A stretch of DNA of 64,000 nt from GCA-003244245 sp963712995 (GTDB taxonomy: Bacteria > Actinomycetota > Actinomycetes > Mycobacteriales > Pseudonocardiaceae), in the NCBI GenBank assembly GCA_963712995.1, contig CAVQKH010000012.1, positions 258,213 through 322,212 on the forward strand, in the 5' to 3' direction. The notes beneath the pieces are model-generated. The model worked only from the letters and a program-made list of their open reading frames with translations, was not told the DNA's origin and made no database searches. The translations under genes and the position numbers were made by a program. Shown here one piece after another: positions 53,860 through 61,927 of the stretch (its first letter is position 1; the number at the start of each line of letters is the position of its first letter).

Positions 53860-54513
53860 TCAGCGGGGGCGGTAAAGACCGGCGGCGTAGGCGGGGCCGT
53901 AGTAGCGCTGCAGTTCCTCCAGCGACTCGTCCGGCCGTTCCAGGCGCTGAGCGATCTGGGCCTTTGACGGTGCCGCTGCGGGGTCCCAGGTGTCCGGTTC
54001 CCACAGGTGTGAGCGCAGGAACGCCTTCGGACAGTGATAGAACACCTGTTCGATTTTCACGATGAGCGCCAGTAACGGTCGGTGGCCCTTGACCGTCATC
54101 TGTTCGAAGAAGGATGCCTCGCGCACCAGCCGCGCGTGGCCGTTGATCCGCAGGGTGTCGTGGCGCCCGGGGATGAAGTAGATCAGCCCGACGTGCGGGT
54201 TGGTCAGGATGTTGCGGAAGCCGTCGGCGCGGCGGTTACCTGGCCGCTCCGGGATGGCGATGGTGGTGTCGTCGAGCACGAGGGTGAAACCAGGCGGGTC
54301 GCCCTTGGGGGAGACATCGCAGCTGCCGTCCGCGCCCGAGGTGGCCACCAGGCATAACGGCGAGCAGGCCAGCCACTGCTTGTCGTACTCGTGCAGCGAC
54401 CGCCGATCCTTGTTGGCGACGTAGGGCAACGGCTCACCGAGGATCTCCCGCAACTGTGTCTCTGACGTGATCTGCGTCTCTGGAGTGATCTCCATCAGGT
54501 AACTGCTGTCCAT
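53860..54513 (-). CDS. PPOX-class flavoprotein (MSMEG_1061-like)
   Basis: 217 residues: QWLACSPLCLVATSGADGSCDVSPKGDPPGF, TIAIPERPGNRRADGFRNILTNPHVGLIYFIPGRHDTLRINGHARL and FYHCPKAFLRSHLW are the split-barrel FMN-binding motifs of this subfamily. Likely an FMN- or F420-dependent reductase of unknown substrate. Confidence 0.88.
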   Translation of the reverse strand: MDSSYLMEITPETQITSETQLREILGEPLPYVANKDRRSLHEYDKQWLACSPLCLVATSGADGSCDVSPKGDPPGFTLVLDDTTIAIPERPGNRRADGFRNILTNPHVGLIYFIPGRHDTLRINGHARLVREASFFEQMTVKGHRPLLALIVKIEQVFYHCPKAFLRSHLWEPDTWDPAAAPSKAQIAQRLERPDESLEELQRYYGPAYAAGLYRPR

Positions 54514-54693
54514 GACATCAACCGTACGCAGGCCTCCAGGCTCTACGTCAGGCGTTGCCTGATCTGGCGCTACTCCAACGTGTGATTGACCGGGGACTTT
54601 GCGTGGCCCATCGTGGACGCCCTTTACCTACCACTCATTCTGGTCCAGTCGCGACCGCAAGGACAAGCGTAAGGAGCCTCAGGCTCATGAGTA

Positions 54694-55041
54694 GTGGCGC
54701 CAGTGTGTCCACCCTCGCCGCACACCTCATCATTACCGAGGCGCCGCCGCGAAGCGGGTGAGGAGTCGTTCGCCGAGGAGGCGCCTGACCGGCTCGACAA
54801 CCCCGAACTGTCCGCCGAGGAGCAGAAGATGTTCCGCCAGGAGCTGATTTCGGATCCGGGATTGAGGGAGGCGGTGACCAGGGCAGTCACCGCCGACCGG
54901 CTCGGCGGCGGGCCCACGCCACTGCCGCGGGCATCTCAGAAACCCAACCGGATCGCTCGCGCAGTGCTGGCCGATGTCGTACCCGGCATTTCGTCGCAAC
55001 TATCGCCACGTCCCATCAATGAGCTCGACTTCCTTGAGTGA
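54694..55041 (+). CDS. Possible small acidic protein
   Basis: 115 residues. From residue 20: REAGEESFAEEAPDRLDNPELSAEEQKMFRQELISDPGLREAVTRAVTADRLGG. Helical and acidic, but the first 20 residues are Pro/Ser-rich and no ribosome site is seen. Its end overlaps the YdcF-like gene. Weak call. Confidence 0.3.
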   Translation: MAPVCPPSPHTSSLPRRRREAGEESFAEEAPDRLDNPELSAEEQKMFRQELISDPGLREAVTRAVTADRLGGGPTPLPRASQKPNRIARAVLADVVPGISSQLSPRPINELDFLE

Positions 55042-55581
55042 TCCAACTGCCAGCCGTTCGGGGATCACCCGCCATTCCTTGAGCACGCGCTGCGCGGCAA
55101 CCGGAGACTTAAGCCACCAGTCAGTCCTGGTCACCGTCACGCCGTCATAAACCGGTTCCCAGGTGACGGCGTGGAAGAACGGCTCCGCTGGTAGGAGTGC
55201 ACGGAGGAGTTGAATCGCTCGACGGTGGTACCACTTGCAGACCGCGGTCAACACGAGACTCGAGCCCAGAGCTTCGTTCAGGAACGGTAGTGCTCGCTCC
55301 ACGTTGCCCCGGGTCGTCGTGGAGCTGTCCTCGTAGCGTATGACAGCCTCGGGTACACCGTGCTCAAGAAGGACGCGACGGTGCTCGATCGCTTCCAGCA
55401 CGCCGGTGTGCCGGTTCACTCCGCCGGTGAGGATGATGAAGGGCGCAAGTCCTTGGTGGTATCGGCGGGCGACCAGTTCAGCAGGCGTAGCTTGGTTGGT
55501 GCCGAAGATAATGTGCGCGGTGGTTATCGTCGGCGGGGCTTCACCATCAAGGTACGCGCAATCCGGTGGCGTCCGCTGTAT
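55000..55581 (-). pseudogene. YdcF/DUF218-family protein with damaged 5' end
   Basis: The frame is open from 55581 and reads DCAYLDGEAPPTITTAHIIFGTNQATPAELVARRYHQGLAPFIILTGGVNRHTGVLEAIEHRRVLLEHGVPEAVIRYEDSSTTTRGNVERALPFL, the DUF218 core with GGxN and EDxSxxTxxN motifs, ending at 55000. The only in-frame start is GTG 55419, which would drop the first strands. An ATG lies upstream (55600) in another frame, so a frameshift near 55570 is likely. Next to an XRE regulator. Confidence 0.65.
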
Positions 55582-55637
55582 CTATTGTCTCATTCATGTT
55601 CATGAAGAAGAAGTGTCGAAGCGGGTGGGTTGGCCGC

Positions 55638-57182
55638 CTACGGGGGGTTCTGTTGCACGGTAGCGACGTACTGTTCGTGATAGGCGCGGGCTTCAGTCGT
55701 GTCTGGGAAGTCGCGCGTGAAGGTCCGGTCGAGTTTACTGGCTAGCACGGCCACTGGCCAGTTCAGCCGAGGCGCTTCAAGCGCCACACTCCCGGCGGCA
55801 TAAGCTTCGTCCACCTTGCGGAGTCCGGCCAGTGCGAGCGCCAGTATGAGGTGACTAAGGGCGAAGCCGGATGGATGCTCACGACGTCCTTCGCCAGTGC
55901 CAGGGCCATAAAAGGTCGCAATCACTCGCCGAGTCGCGTTCTCGGCTTCCTTGTGTCGGCCAAGAAGCAGCAAAGATGTGGCGGTGTACGGCGGATCGTC
56001 GGCCAGACTGATCGAGAACGCTCCCCGCGTCGGTGTGTCGCGAGGGAGCTTGGCGATTGCTTTCTCGGCACGCCGTCGTGTGCTGGATACCTTGCCGGAG
56101 TCACCGATCAGTGCCCAGGCGCGCATCTCCTGCGTAACGAGCGCGGCATGGGCGGCGGTGCCGACCGGGGAGAGCTGCTGGCCCCGTTGGGCATGAGCAA
56201 CCGCTTCGTCGGCTTGGCCGTCATAGAATGACATCCGAACTCTAGTTAGCGCCGACCAGCCTCCTAGTTCCGGATCGTGGGCTTCTCGGCCATACCGTTC
56301 GGCGTCGGCGCACCAGACCAGCGAGGCCGCGCGGTCGCGAAGCTCGTGAGTAGCGAGTGCAAGCAAATTGGACAGCCATCCGGCCGCTACCACCAAGTCG
56401 GAGTGATTGTTTGCTGCGCGCGTTCCGTCGAGCAGTGTACCCACATGAACGCGGACTCCAAGAATCTCGTTATAAAGTTCTGACGGTGGGGTGTTGCGAA
56501 ACGTCTTTTTGTAGTGCTCGACAACAGTATTGAGGTCCTCTAGGGCGGCAAGCTCGGAAACCGTAGCATGTCGGGTTGTCTCAAGTGTGTGCACCACCCG
56601 AGGTAGATGTTCCTCGGTGCCCTTAACGTGTCCGGTCGTCAAGCAAGGGAGGCGACCTGCCGCTGGGCCGCTTAGTAACGTCACTGACTCATGGTTTCCC
56701 TCGTCGCCACCAACGGGATCGGGCTGATTTTCTCGCTCGCTCGACACTGTTTGCCGCGTCTTGCCGGGCAAGTCAAACCACAGCATCCCGGCCGGAATTC
56801 CCAACACTCGTGCCCAATACGCTAACGTGTCCAGATCACGGATAGGCGGTCCGGTTTCAATCCGGCTCAGCTGAGGTTGCTGAAGCCCCAGCCATTGACC
56901 GAGTAAACTTTGAGTGATACCGTCCGGGCCGTATACCGTTTGATGGTACGGGTGTAGGCGATAGACACGGGATACCCGGCCCATGTGCTGGGCAGCGAAA
57001 GCCTCCCGTAACAATTCGGTGTGCCAGAACTCTGGCGGCACTTGTGGCGGCGCAATATATTTATCCCGCGAGGCACGCTGACAGCGGGCGCACTGCCGCT
57101 CAGCATTATCTGCCGCCAAGTGGGCACCGCAGCGGCAATAACGCCGCCGTGCCGGTCGCGATCCCACGAGTGTCCCCTCCAA
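55638..57182 (-). CDS. XRE-type regulator with zinc ribbon and tetratricopeptide-like tail
   Basis: 514 residues. N-terminal CRCGAHLAADNAERQCARCQ zinc ribbon, HTH (ITQSLLGQWLGLQQPQLSRIETGPPIRDLDTLAYWARVLGIP), then a long helical-repeat region (SNLLALATHELRDRAASLVWCADAERYGREAHDPELGGWSALTRVRMSFYDGQADEAVAHAQRG). This architecture is common for pathway-specific or signal-sensing regulators in actinobacteria. The YdcF-like gene follows on the same strand. Confidence 0.85.
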   Translation of the reverse strand: MEGTLVGSRPARRRYCRCGAHLAADNAERQCARCQRASRDKYIAPPQVPPEFWHTELLREAFAAQHMGRVSRVYRLHPYHQTVYGPDGITQSLLGQWLGLQQPQLSRIETGPPIRDLDTLAYWARVLGIPAGMLWFDLPGKTRQTVSSERENQPDPVGGDEGNHESVTLLSGPAAGRLPCLTTGHVKGTEEHLPRVVHTLETTRHATVSELAALEDLNTVVEHYKKTFRNTPPSELYNEILGVRVHVGTLLDGTRAANNHSDLVVAAGWLSNLLALATHELRDRAASLVWCADAERYGREAHDPELGGWSALTRVRMSFYDGQADEAVAHAQRGQQLSPVGTAAHAALVTQEMRAWALIGDSGKVSSTRRRAEKAIAKLPRDTPTRGAFSISLADDPPYTATSLLLLGRHKEAENATRRVIATFYGPGTGEGRREHPSGFALSHLILALALAGLRKVDEAYAAGSVALEAPRLNWPVAVLASKLDRTFTRDFPDTTEARAYHEQYVATVQQNPP

Positions 57183-57467
57183 TCCGTAATTGGTGTGGGG
57201 TCAGTGTAACCGCCTGGCCTTGATCCTTGATCTACGGTCCCGCCACAGGTTGCCTCACCGTTGTGCATACGCACATTCTCAGCTCATCATCCGTCGGGGC
57301 AGCCCTGTCGTGTTCAGTGACCTCCTACGGCCCTAGGACCGGGCTGAGCGCTGTACTGGTGTGCGTCCCTTACCCCCCGGACGCGTCCCCCGCTTCCACT
57401 GGTCCGGTGTTGTCCCGGTCCTGGGTGCCGTCCGAGTGCGCTGGAAGGTGAGAGGCGGCTACGAAGC

Positions 57468-57764
57468 GTGCAGCACGACAACGATGGGCCCAGCCAGAGT
57501 TTTGAGTGGTTCCGTCACAGTAACGGCAGCGGTGAACAGGCGTCCTCGAGCACCGGGCGCAGTATCCGGGCCGGTACGGCAGTGCCCTCCAGGGTGGTGG
57601 TGTCGGACATGGGTAATGGTTCCCTATTGCTCGAATGCTGGTGGGACGGGCCGAGTGCGTATCTGAGTCCGGCTGATGCTGTGCCGTTGCGGCGGCAACT
57701 GACCGTGGCTTTCGGGAGCCCTTGTCTCACGCGCGGCAGTGGCGGTCAGGGCGAAGTTCGGTGA
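57468..57764 (+). CDS. Small hypothetical protein, first of three coupled genes
   Basis: 98 residues from GTG 57468. VSDMGNGSLLLECWWDGPSAYLSPADAVPLRRQLTVAFG looks like a compact beta-rich domain. The stop overlaps the next start by four bases (gtga). No known family, but translation is supported by the coupling. Confidence 0.6.
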   Translation: MQHDNDGPSQSFEWFRHSNGSGEQASSSTGRSIRAGTAVPSRVVVSDMGNGSLLLECWWDGPSAYLSPADAVPLRRQLTVAFGSPCLTRGSGGQGEVR

Positions 57765-58018
57765 TCCGGGAGGATCGTGAGCTGTTGACGGAGCTGGCTC
57801 GGATCAACCGGGAGATGGCGCCGCTGGCTCTGCGCATGATGGAGGGCAGTGCCGGTATCGCCGAGCAGCGCAACTACGCCGAGCGTCTGATTGCCGTTGG
57901 TGAGTGGTTGAAACAACGAGCTGAGGGAACGAAGGGAACAGTCATCGAGGGTGATGTTCTCGCTCACCGACCGCTGAGGTTTCCGGAATTCACCGTAGAG
58001 CCTCATCGGGAGTCGTGA
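57761..58018 (+). CDS. Small helical protein, second of three coupled genes
   Basis: 85 residues from GTG 57761. ELLTELARINREMAPLALRMMEGSAGIAEQRNYAERLIAVGEWLKQRAEG is helical, followed by a Pro/Arg tail. No family recognised. Confidence 0.6.
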   Translation: MIREDRELLTELARINREMAPLALRMMEGSAGIAEQRNYAERLIAVGEWLKQRAEGTKGTVIEGDVLAHRPLRFPEFTVEPHRES

Positions 58019-58024
58019 GTACCG

Positions 58025-58378
58025 ATGAATCGCGAGATACGAGAACTTCCCTCAACACAAGATCACCTTGAGGGTTTGTCTCACAGGCGGATGACGCGCA
58101 CCAGCACGGGCACGCCCCGCAGGGTACGGGTCACAGGTATGCAGGGAGTTGAGGTCACGGTGGTGGTGACGGTGGTGCAGGGCACGGTGTGGATGGCGAT
58201 ATCACCACCGTTCACCTGGGAGGCGATCATGGAACCGGGGAAGGTCGACGAGGTCCTGTCCGTCCTGGAGCTGGCCCGGGACGAGGCCAAGACAGCAACC
58301 GCGCACAGTAAGCGCGAACCTCGTGGCAGCACAGCAGCTACCCGGGGATCACGAACGACTCCGCTACACGGTAGCTAA
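58025..58378 (+). CDS. Small hypothetical protein, third of three coupled genes
   Basis: 117 residues. VTGMQGVEVTVVVTVVQGTVWMAISPPFTWEAIMEPGKVDEVLSVLELARDEAK: strands and a helix, then a Ser/Thr/Arg tail. Six bases after the previous stop. No known family; followed by a strong inverted repeat. Confidence 0.6.
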   Translation: MNREIRELPSTQDHLEGLSHRRMTRTSTGTPRRVRVTGMQGVEVTVVVTVVQGTVWMAISPPFTWEAIMEPGKVDEVLSVLELARDEAKTATAHSKREPRGSTAATRGSRTTPLHGS

Positions 58379-58405
58379 GCGGTCGGCTCCCGAAGTCCGT
58401 CGGGT

Positions 58406-58469
58406 GCCGTGAACGAGACGTCACCGACGTTTTTCGCGCCCGGGATGTCGGTGATGTCGCGTTCACGGC
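58406..58469 (+). terminator. 23-bp inverted repeat with two mismatches, terminator-like
   Basis: gccgtgaacgagacgtcaccgac (58406-58428) and its near complement (58447-58469) enclose an 18-base loop. It lies just after the three-gene operon. Confidence 0.6.
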
Positions 58470-58841
58470 GCGCACCGTCGCTGCGCAGCTGACCTGCCGG
58501 TCAAGTCAACTCCCGATGGACTTCCGGCGGCGACCACTAAGCTCGCCGAGGTACCGACTCACTGAAACACCGCATGGCGCGCTGCACCGGGGGTTTCCGT
58601 AGATTCGTTGACGAACTGCGCCGTACCGCGCGGCAGATCGTGCGACACGGGAGGGCGGGCGTTGGTCGAGCCGTGATTGCTCGCCACGCTGGGCACCGTT
58701 CCCGAAACTGGAGAATCAGACATTATCGAATTGGAGACCAGCCATCACCGCGCGGCGCAGACGGTAGGCCCTCGATCATGGACTGGTGGTGCGCAGCGCT
58801 GACGCTGGTACATGTGCCGTTGCGGTGGAAGGAGCCGGGTC
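58470..58841 (+). other. Intergenic stretch before the PaaK-like gene
   Basis: No gene supported. It ends with ggaagga near 58827, which is the ribosome site of the ligase gene. Confidence 0.4.
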
Positions 58842-60350
58842 ATGGCGCTGCGCGACAAGCCGGTGCGGGCCGCGCTGGAGCGGTTCCTGGCCAGCGATCT
58901 GGACGATGTCCTCGCTCGCCCGGTGACCGGCGACCCGGAACAACAAGCGCTGGCGCTGTTCGCATCGGTGGCCACGACCGTGCCCGCCTACCGGGCATTA
59001 CTCGCCGAGCACGGCGTAGACCCGGCGGCGGTGCGGACCGTCGAGGACTTCCGGGCGCTGCCGCTGCTCACCAAGGACAACTACCTGCGCCGCCATCGGA
59101 TGGCGCAGCGCTGCCGCGGTGGTGAGCTGGTGGGCTGCGACATGGTCGCGGTGTCCTCCGGCTCGACCGGGGAGCCCACCTTCTGGCCGCGGTCGGTGGC
59201 CGACGAGTTCGCCGTGGCCACCCGGTTCGAGCAGGTCTTTTACGACAGCTTCGACGCGGCCCAGCGCTCGACATTGGCCGTGGTGTGCTTCGCGCTGGGC
59301 ACCTGGGTCGGCGGCATGTACACCGCGAGCTGCTGCCGGCACCTGGCCACCAAGGGATATCCCATCACGGTGATCACCCCGGGCAGTAACGTCGAGGAGA
59401 TCCTCCGGGTGGTCACCGCGCTCGGGCCCCAGTTCGAGCAGGTGGTCCTGCTCGGGTACCCGCCGTTCCTCAAGGGTGTCATCGACACCGGTCGAGCCCG
59501 CGGTGTGCCGTGGCCGGACTACCGCATCAAGTTGGTGCTGGCCGGCGAGGTGTTCAGCGAGGAGTGGCGCACCCTGATGGGCGAGCGGACCGGCAGCGGC
59601 GAGCCGTGTTTCGACTCGGCGTCGCTCTATGGCACCGCCGATGCGGGGGTCTTGGCCACCGAGACGCCGCTGTCGATCTGTATCCGCCGCCACCTCGCCG
59701 AGCATCCGGCGCCCGCTCGGGAGCTGTTCGGCCAATCCCGGCTGCCCACCCTGGCCCAGTACGACCCGCGCAGCCGGCTGTTCGAGATGCACGAGGAGAC
59801 GCTGCTGTTCACCGGGGAGGGCGGGATCCCGCTGATCCGGTACCACATCGCCGACACCGGCGGGCTCACCTCCTTCGATGCGATGCTGGCCTTCCTCGCC
59901 GATCACGGCTTCGACCCGATCGCCGAGCTCGGCCGGGACCATCCGGCCCGTCGCGCACGGCTCCGTGAACTGCCGTTCGTGCACGTTTTCGGCCGCTCGC
60001 AGTTCACGGTGTCCTATTACGGCGCGAACATCTACCCGGAGAACATCACCGTCGGCTTGGAGCAGGCGCCGATTGCGGCCTGGGTGACCGGCAAGTTCGT
60101 CATGGAGTCCTGGGAGGACGCCGACCGCGACCGCTACCTCGCCGTCGCCGTCGAGCTGGCCCCCGGAGTGGCCGGCAGCGAACAGATCCGGAACGTGATA
60201 GCGCACTCGATCGCCGCCCAGCTCCGCCGGCTGAACAGCGAATTCGCCAACTACACTCCTGTGGAACACCAGCTTCCGCGGGTGAGTCTGTATCCCAACG
60301 GTGATCCGGAGCATTTCCCGCCGGGCGTCAAGCACCGCTACTCCCGATAA
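58842..60350 (+). CDS. PaaK-like (phenylacetate-CoA ligase family) adenylating enzyme
   Basis: 502 residues from ATG 58842. AVSSGSTGEPTFWPRSVADE (P-loop of the family), FALGTWVGGMYTASCC, KLVLAGEVFSEEWR, SASLYGTADAGVLATETPLS, GGIPLIRYHIADTGGLTSF and VFGRSQFTVSYYGANIYPENI: the PaaK fold, activating a carboxylate as an adenylate. Members of this type occur in natural-product pathways as well as in phenylacetate degradation. The acid here is unknown. No other phenylacetate genes are nearby. Confidence 0.82.
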   Translation: MALRDKPVRAALERFLASDLDDVLARPVTGDPEQQALALFASVATTVPAYRALLAEHGVDPAAVRTVEDFRALPLLTKDNYLRRHRMAQRCRGGELVGCDMVAVSSGSTGEPTFWPRSVADEFAVATRFEQVFYDSFDAAQRSTLAVVCFALGTWVGGMYTASCCRHLATKGYPITVITPGSNVEEILRVVTALGPQFEQVVLLGYPPFLKGVIDTGRARGVPWPDYRIKLVLAGEVFSEEWRTLMGERTGSGEPCFDSASLYGTADAGVLATETPLSICIRRHLAEHPAPARELFGQSRLPTLAQYDPRSRLFEMHEETLLFTGEGGIPLIRYHIADTGGLTSFDAMLAFLADHGFDPIAELGRDHPARRARLRELPFVHVFGRSQFTVSYYGANIYPENITVGLEQAPIAAWVTGKFVMESWEDADRDRYLAVAVELAPGVAGSEQIRNVIAHSIAAQLRRLNSEFANYTPVEHQLPRVSLYPNGDPEHFPPGVKHRYSR

Positions 60351-60474
60351 ACGTTACACTCGGTATGCGACTCGTCGCGATCGGCGACGGAGTCGGGTAG
60401 CGTTTTCCTGAGGATTTCCGGTGAGATTCTCGAATGTCGTAAAAAATCGTGACCGGTACCACGACTCAACGGGT

Positions 60475-61296
60475 ATGTGGCGCTTGTGGAACCTGATGGC
60501 AACGGCACTGCTCTGCCTTGCCGGTGCCGGTGCCGGTGCGGTCGGCAACCCGGAGCCCTCCCTCGCGGACCAGGCCGCCGCGGCGGCTGCCGAGGTGAAT
60601 CAGGCGACCCAGGCGGTGATACCGAACGTCCGGGTCGGCTTCGAGGTCTTCGACCGGGTGAACAGCACGGTGCTGGCCAGCCAAGACCCCGACCAGCAGG
60701 TCGCCGCCATGTCGGTGGTCAAGCTGCTGATCGCGTTGGACGCACTGGTCGGGGACAACGGGGGCAGCCCGGATCATGCCATGCGGTCGGGCCTGCACCG
60801 GATGCTCGCCGACAGTGATGATCAGATTGCCAACGAGCTCTGGACTGCCGGCGGTGGCCCCGCCATCGTGATCCGGATGGCCGGCCTGCTCGGCCTCACC
60901 GGCACCGCGCCACCCGGCGATCCCGGTATCTGGGGCGACACGCTGACCACACCGCGCGACATCGTCACCGCTTATCGTTACCTCACCGATCACCTACCGC
61001 AAGCCGATCAGGATCTCGTCCTCGGTGCGCTGGCAGCCTCGCCACAGATCGCCGCAGACGGATTCGATCAGTACTTCGGCATTCCGCGCGGCATGCCGAG
61101 CGCCAGTTGGGCGGTCAAGCAGGGTTGGGGAACCAGCGGTTTCCAGGCGGTGATGAACAGTACCGGCCTGGTCGGGCCGCAGTGGCGCTACGTCGTGGTC
61201 GTGCTGGCCTACGCCCCGGGGAGCTCCTACTCCAGACTGCCCGCGGCAGTCACCGCCGGCGCCGGCGCCCTGGCGAGCCTGGTCAGCACAACCTGA
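60475..61296 (+). CDS. Exported class A beta-lactamase-fold protein
   Basis: 273 residues from ATG 60475; GTG 60421 is the longest alternative. Signal peptide WNLMATALLCLAGAGAGAVG. MSVVKLLIAL (SxxK with catalytic Ser), ADSDDQIAN (SDN position with Asp) and KQGWGTSG (KTG position, T changed to Q). The Glu of class A enzymes is not evident, so penicillin hydrolysis is doubtful. Possibly a D-peptidase or beta-lactamase-like lipid-linked protein. Confidence 0.75.
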   Translation: MWRLWNLMATALLCLAGAGAGAVGNPEPSLADQAAAAAAEVNQATQAVIPNVRVGFEVFDRVNSTVLASQDPDQQVAAMSVVKLLIALDALVGDNGGSPDHAMRSGLHRMLADSDDQIANELWTAGGGPAIVIRMAGLLGLTGTAPPGDPGIWGDTLTTPRDIVTAYRYLTDHLPQADQDLVLGALAASPQIAADGFDQYFGIPRGMPSASWAVKQGWGTSGFQAVMNSTGLVGPQWRYVVVVLAYAPGSSYSRLPAAVTAGAGALASLVSTT

Positions 61297-61334
61297 TGAC
61301 CTGGCGGGTCGCGAACTCGCCCCGGTATGGAGAC

Positions 61335-61370
61335 ATATCCGGGTAAACATGGGTCGTATTACCCGGATAT
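61335..61370 (-). terminator. 12-bp hairpin downstream of the peptide gene
   Basis: atatccgggtaa (61335-61346) and ttacccggatat (61359-61370) around a 12-base loop. It can terminate the minus-strand peptide gene ending at 61414, and transcription from the plus side. Confidence 0.6.
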
Positions 61371-61413
61371 GCCGTCGGGGGGCTTGATGGTATTTTCCCA
61401 GGTCTATGTCGAC

Positions 61414-61653
61414 TCATTTACCGCCGGAGAAGATAGCGGAGAAGAAATTGCCGAAGTTGCCGATCGGGCTGCCGGCGATGACTTGGCCGGAGGTGTTGCC
61501 GAGACTTCCGAACACAGTGCCGTTGGAGACGCCGCCGGTGGCGCTGCCGGCACTGCCGACGACATCCTGGCTAAATACCGACAAGAGCGTACGAGCGGGC
61601 AGTAGCTCCACGTTCTGGGTATCGAGCTCCGAGAAATTCAGGACAGCATACAT
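61414..61653 (-). CDS. RiPP-precursor-like small peptide
   Basis: 79 residues from ATG 61653; ggggggat precedes it as a ribosome site. The leader-like N-terminus MYAVLNFSELDTQNVELLPARTLLSVF contains the ELLPART motif. The C-terminal half is Gly/Ser/Asn/Val-rich with few charges (GSAGSATGGVSNGTVFGSLGNTSGQ, GNFGNFFSAIFSGGK). Short actinobacterial peptides with ELLPxR starts exist, mostly unstudied. No modification enzyme, peptidase or exporter is adjacent in the window. Confidence 0.6.
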   Translation of the reverse strand: MYAVLNFSELDTQNVELLPARTLLSVFSQDVVGSAGSATGGVSNGTVFGSLGNTSGQVIAGSPIGNFGNFFSAIFSGGK

Positions 61654-61927
61654 CGGATCCCCCCTGGGCCTATAAACGAGACAGTGCAATATTGCTGAAT
61701 CCCCCCACCTTGCACTCCGAACGTAGAGTGTTCCGAATCTTCTGGCCAGTCACTCAATCGTAGGAATTGACCTGTGATCTCATCATCTTGAGTGAGAAAA
61801 TCTCCGCACTGCGCACGATGCGCGGTGAGCTGACCCCTCAACGCACCCCAGATGGCATGATCACTGTGTGGTTATGTCGTGAACTCGACGCCACCGACGT
61901 TTCCAGCCAGCAGGAAGTGGTGCGCCA
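61654..61927 (+). other. Intergenic region between the peptide gene and pabAB
   Basis: Divergent promoters are expected here. No gene supported. Confidence 0.4.

Noticed and set aside
58998..60335. 445-codon minus-strand frame opposite the PaaK-like gene
   Set aside because: Antisense shadow of a clear adenylating enzyme.
61327..61605. 92-codon plus-strand acidic frame opposite the RiPP-like peptide
   Set aside because: No ribosome site, and it begins inside the terminator hairpin; the minus-strand gene has a good start.
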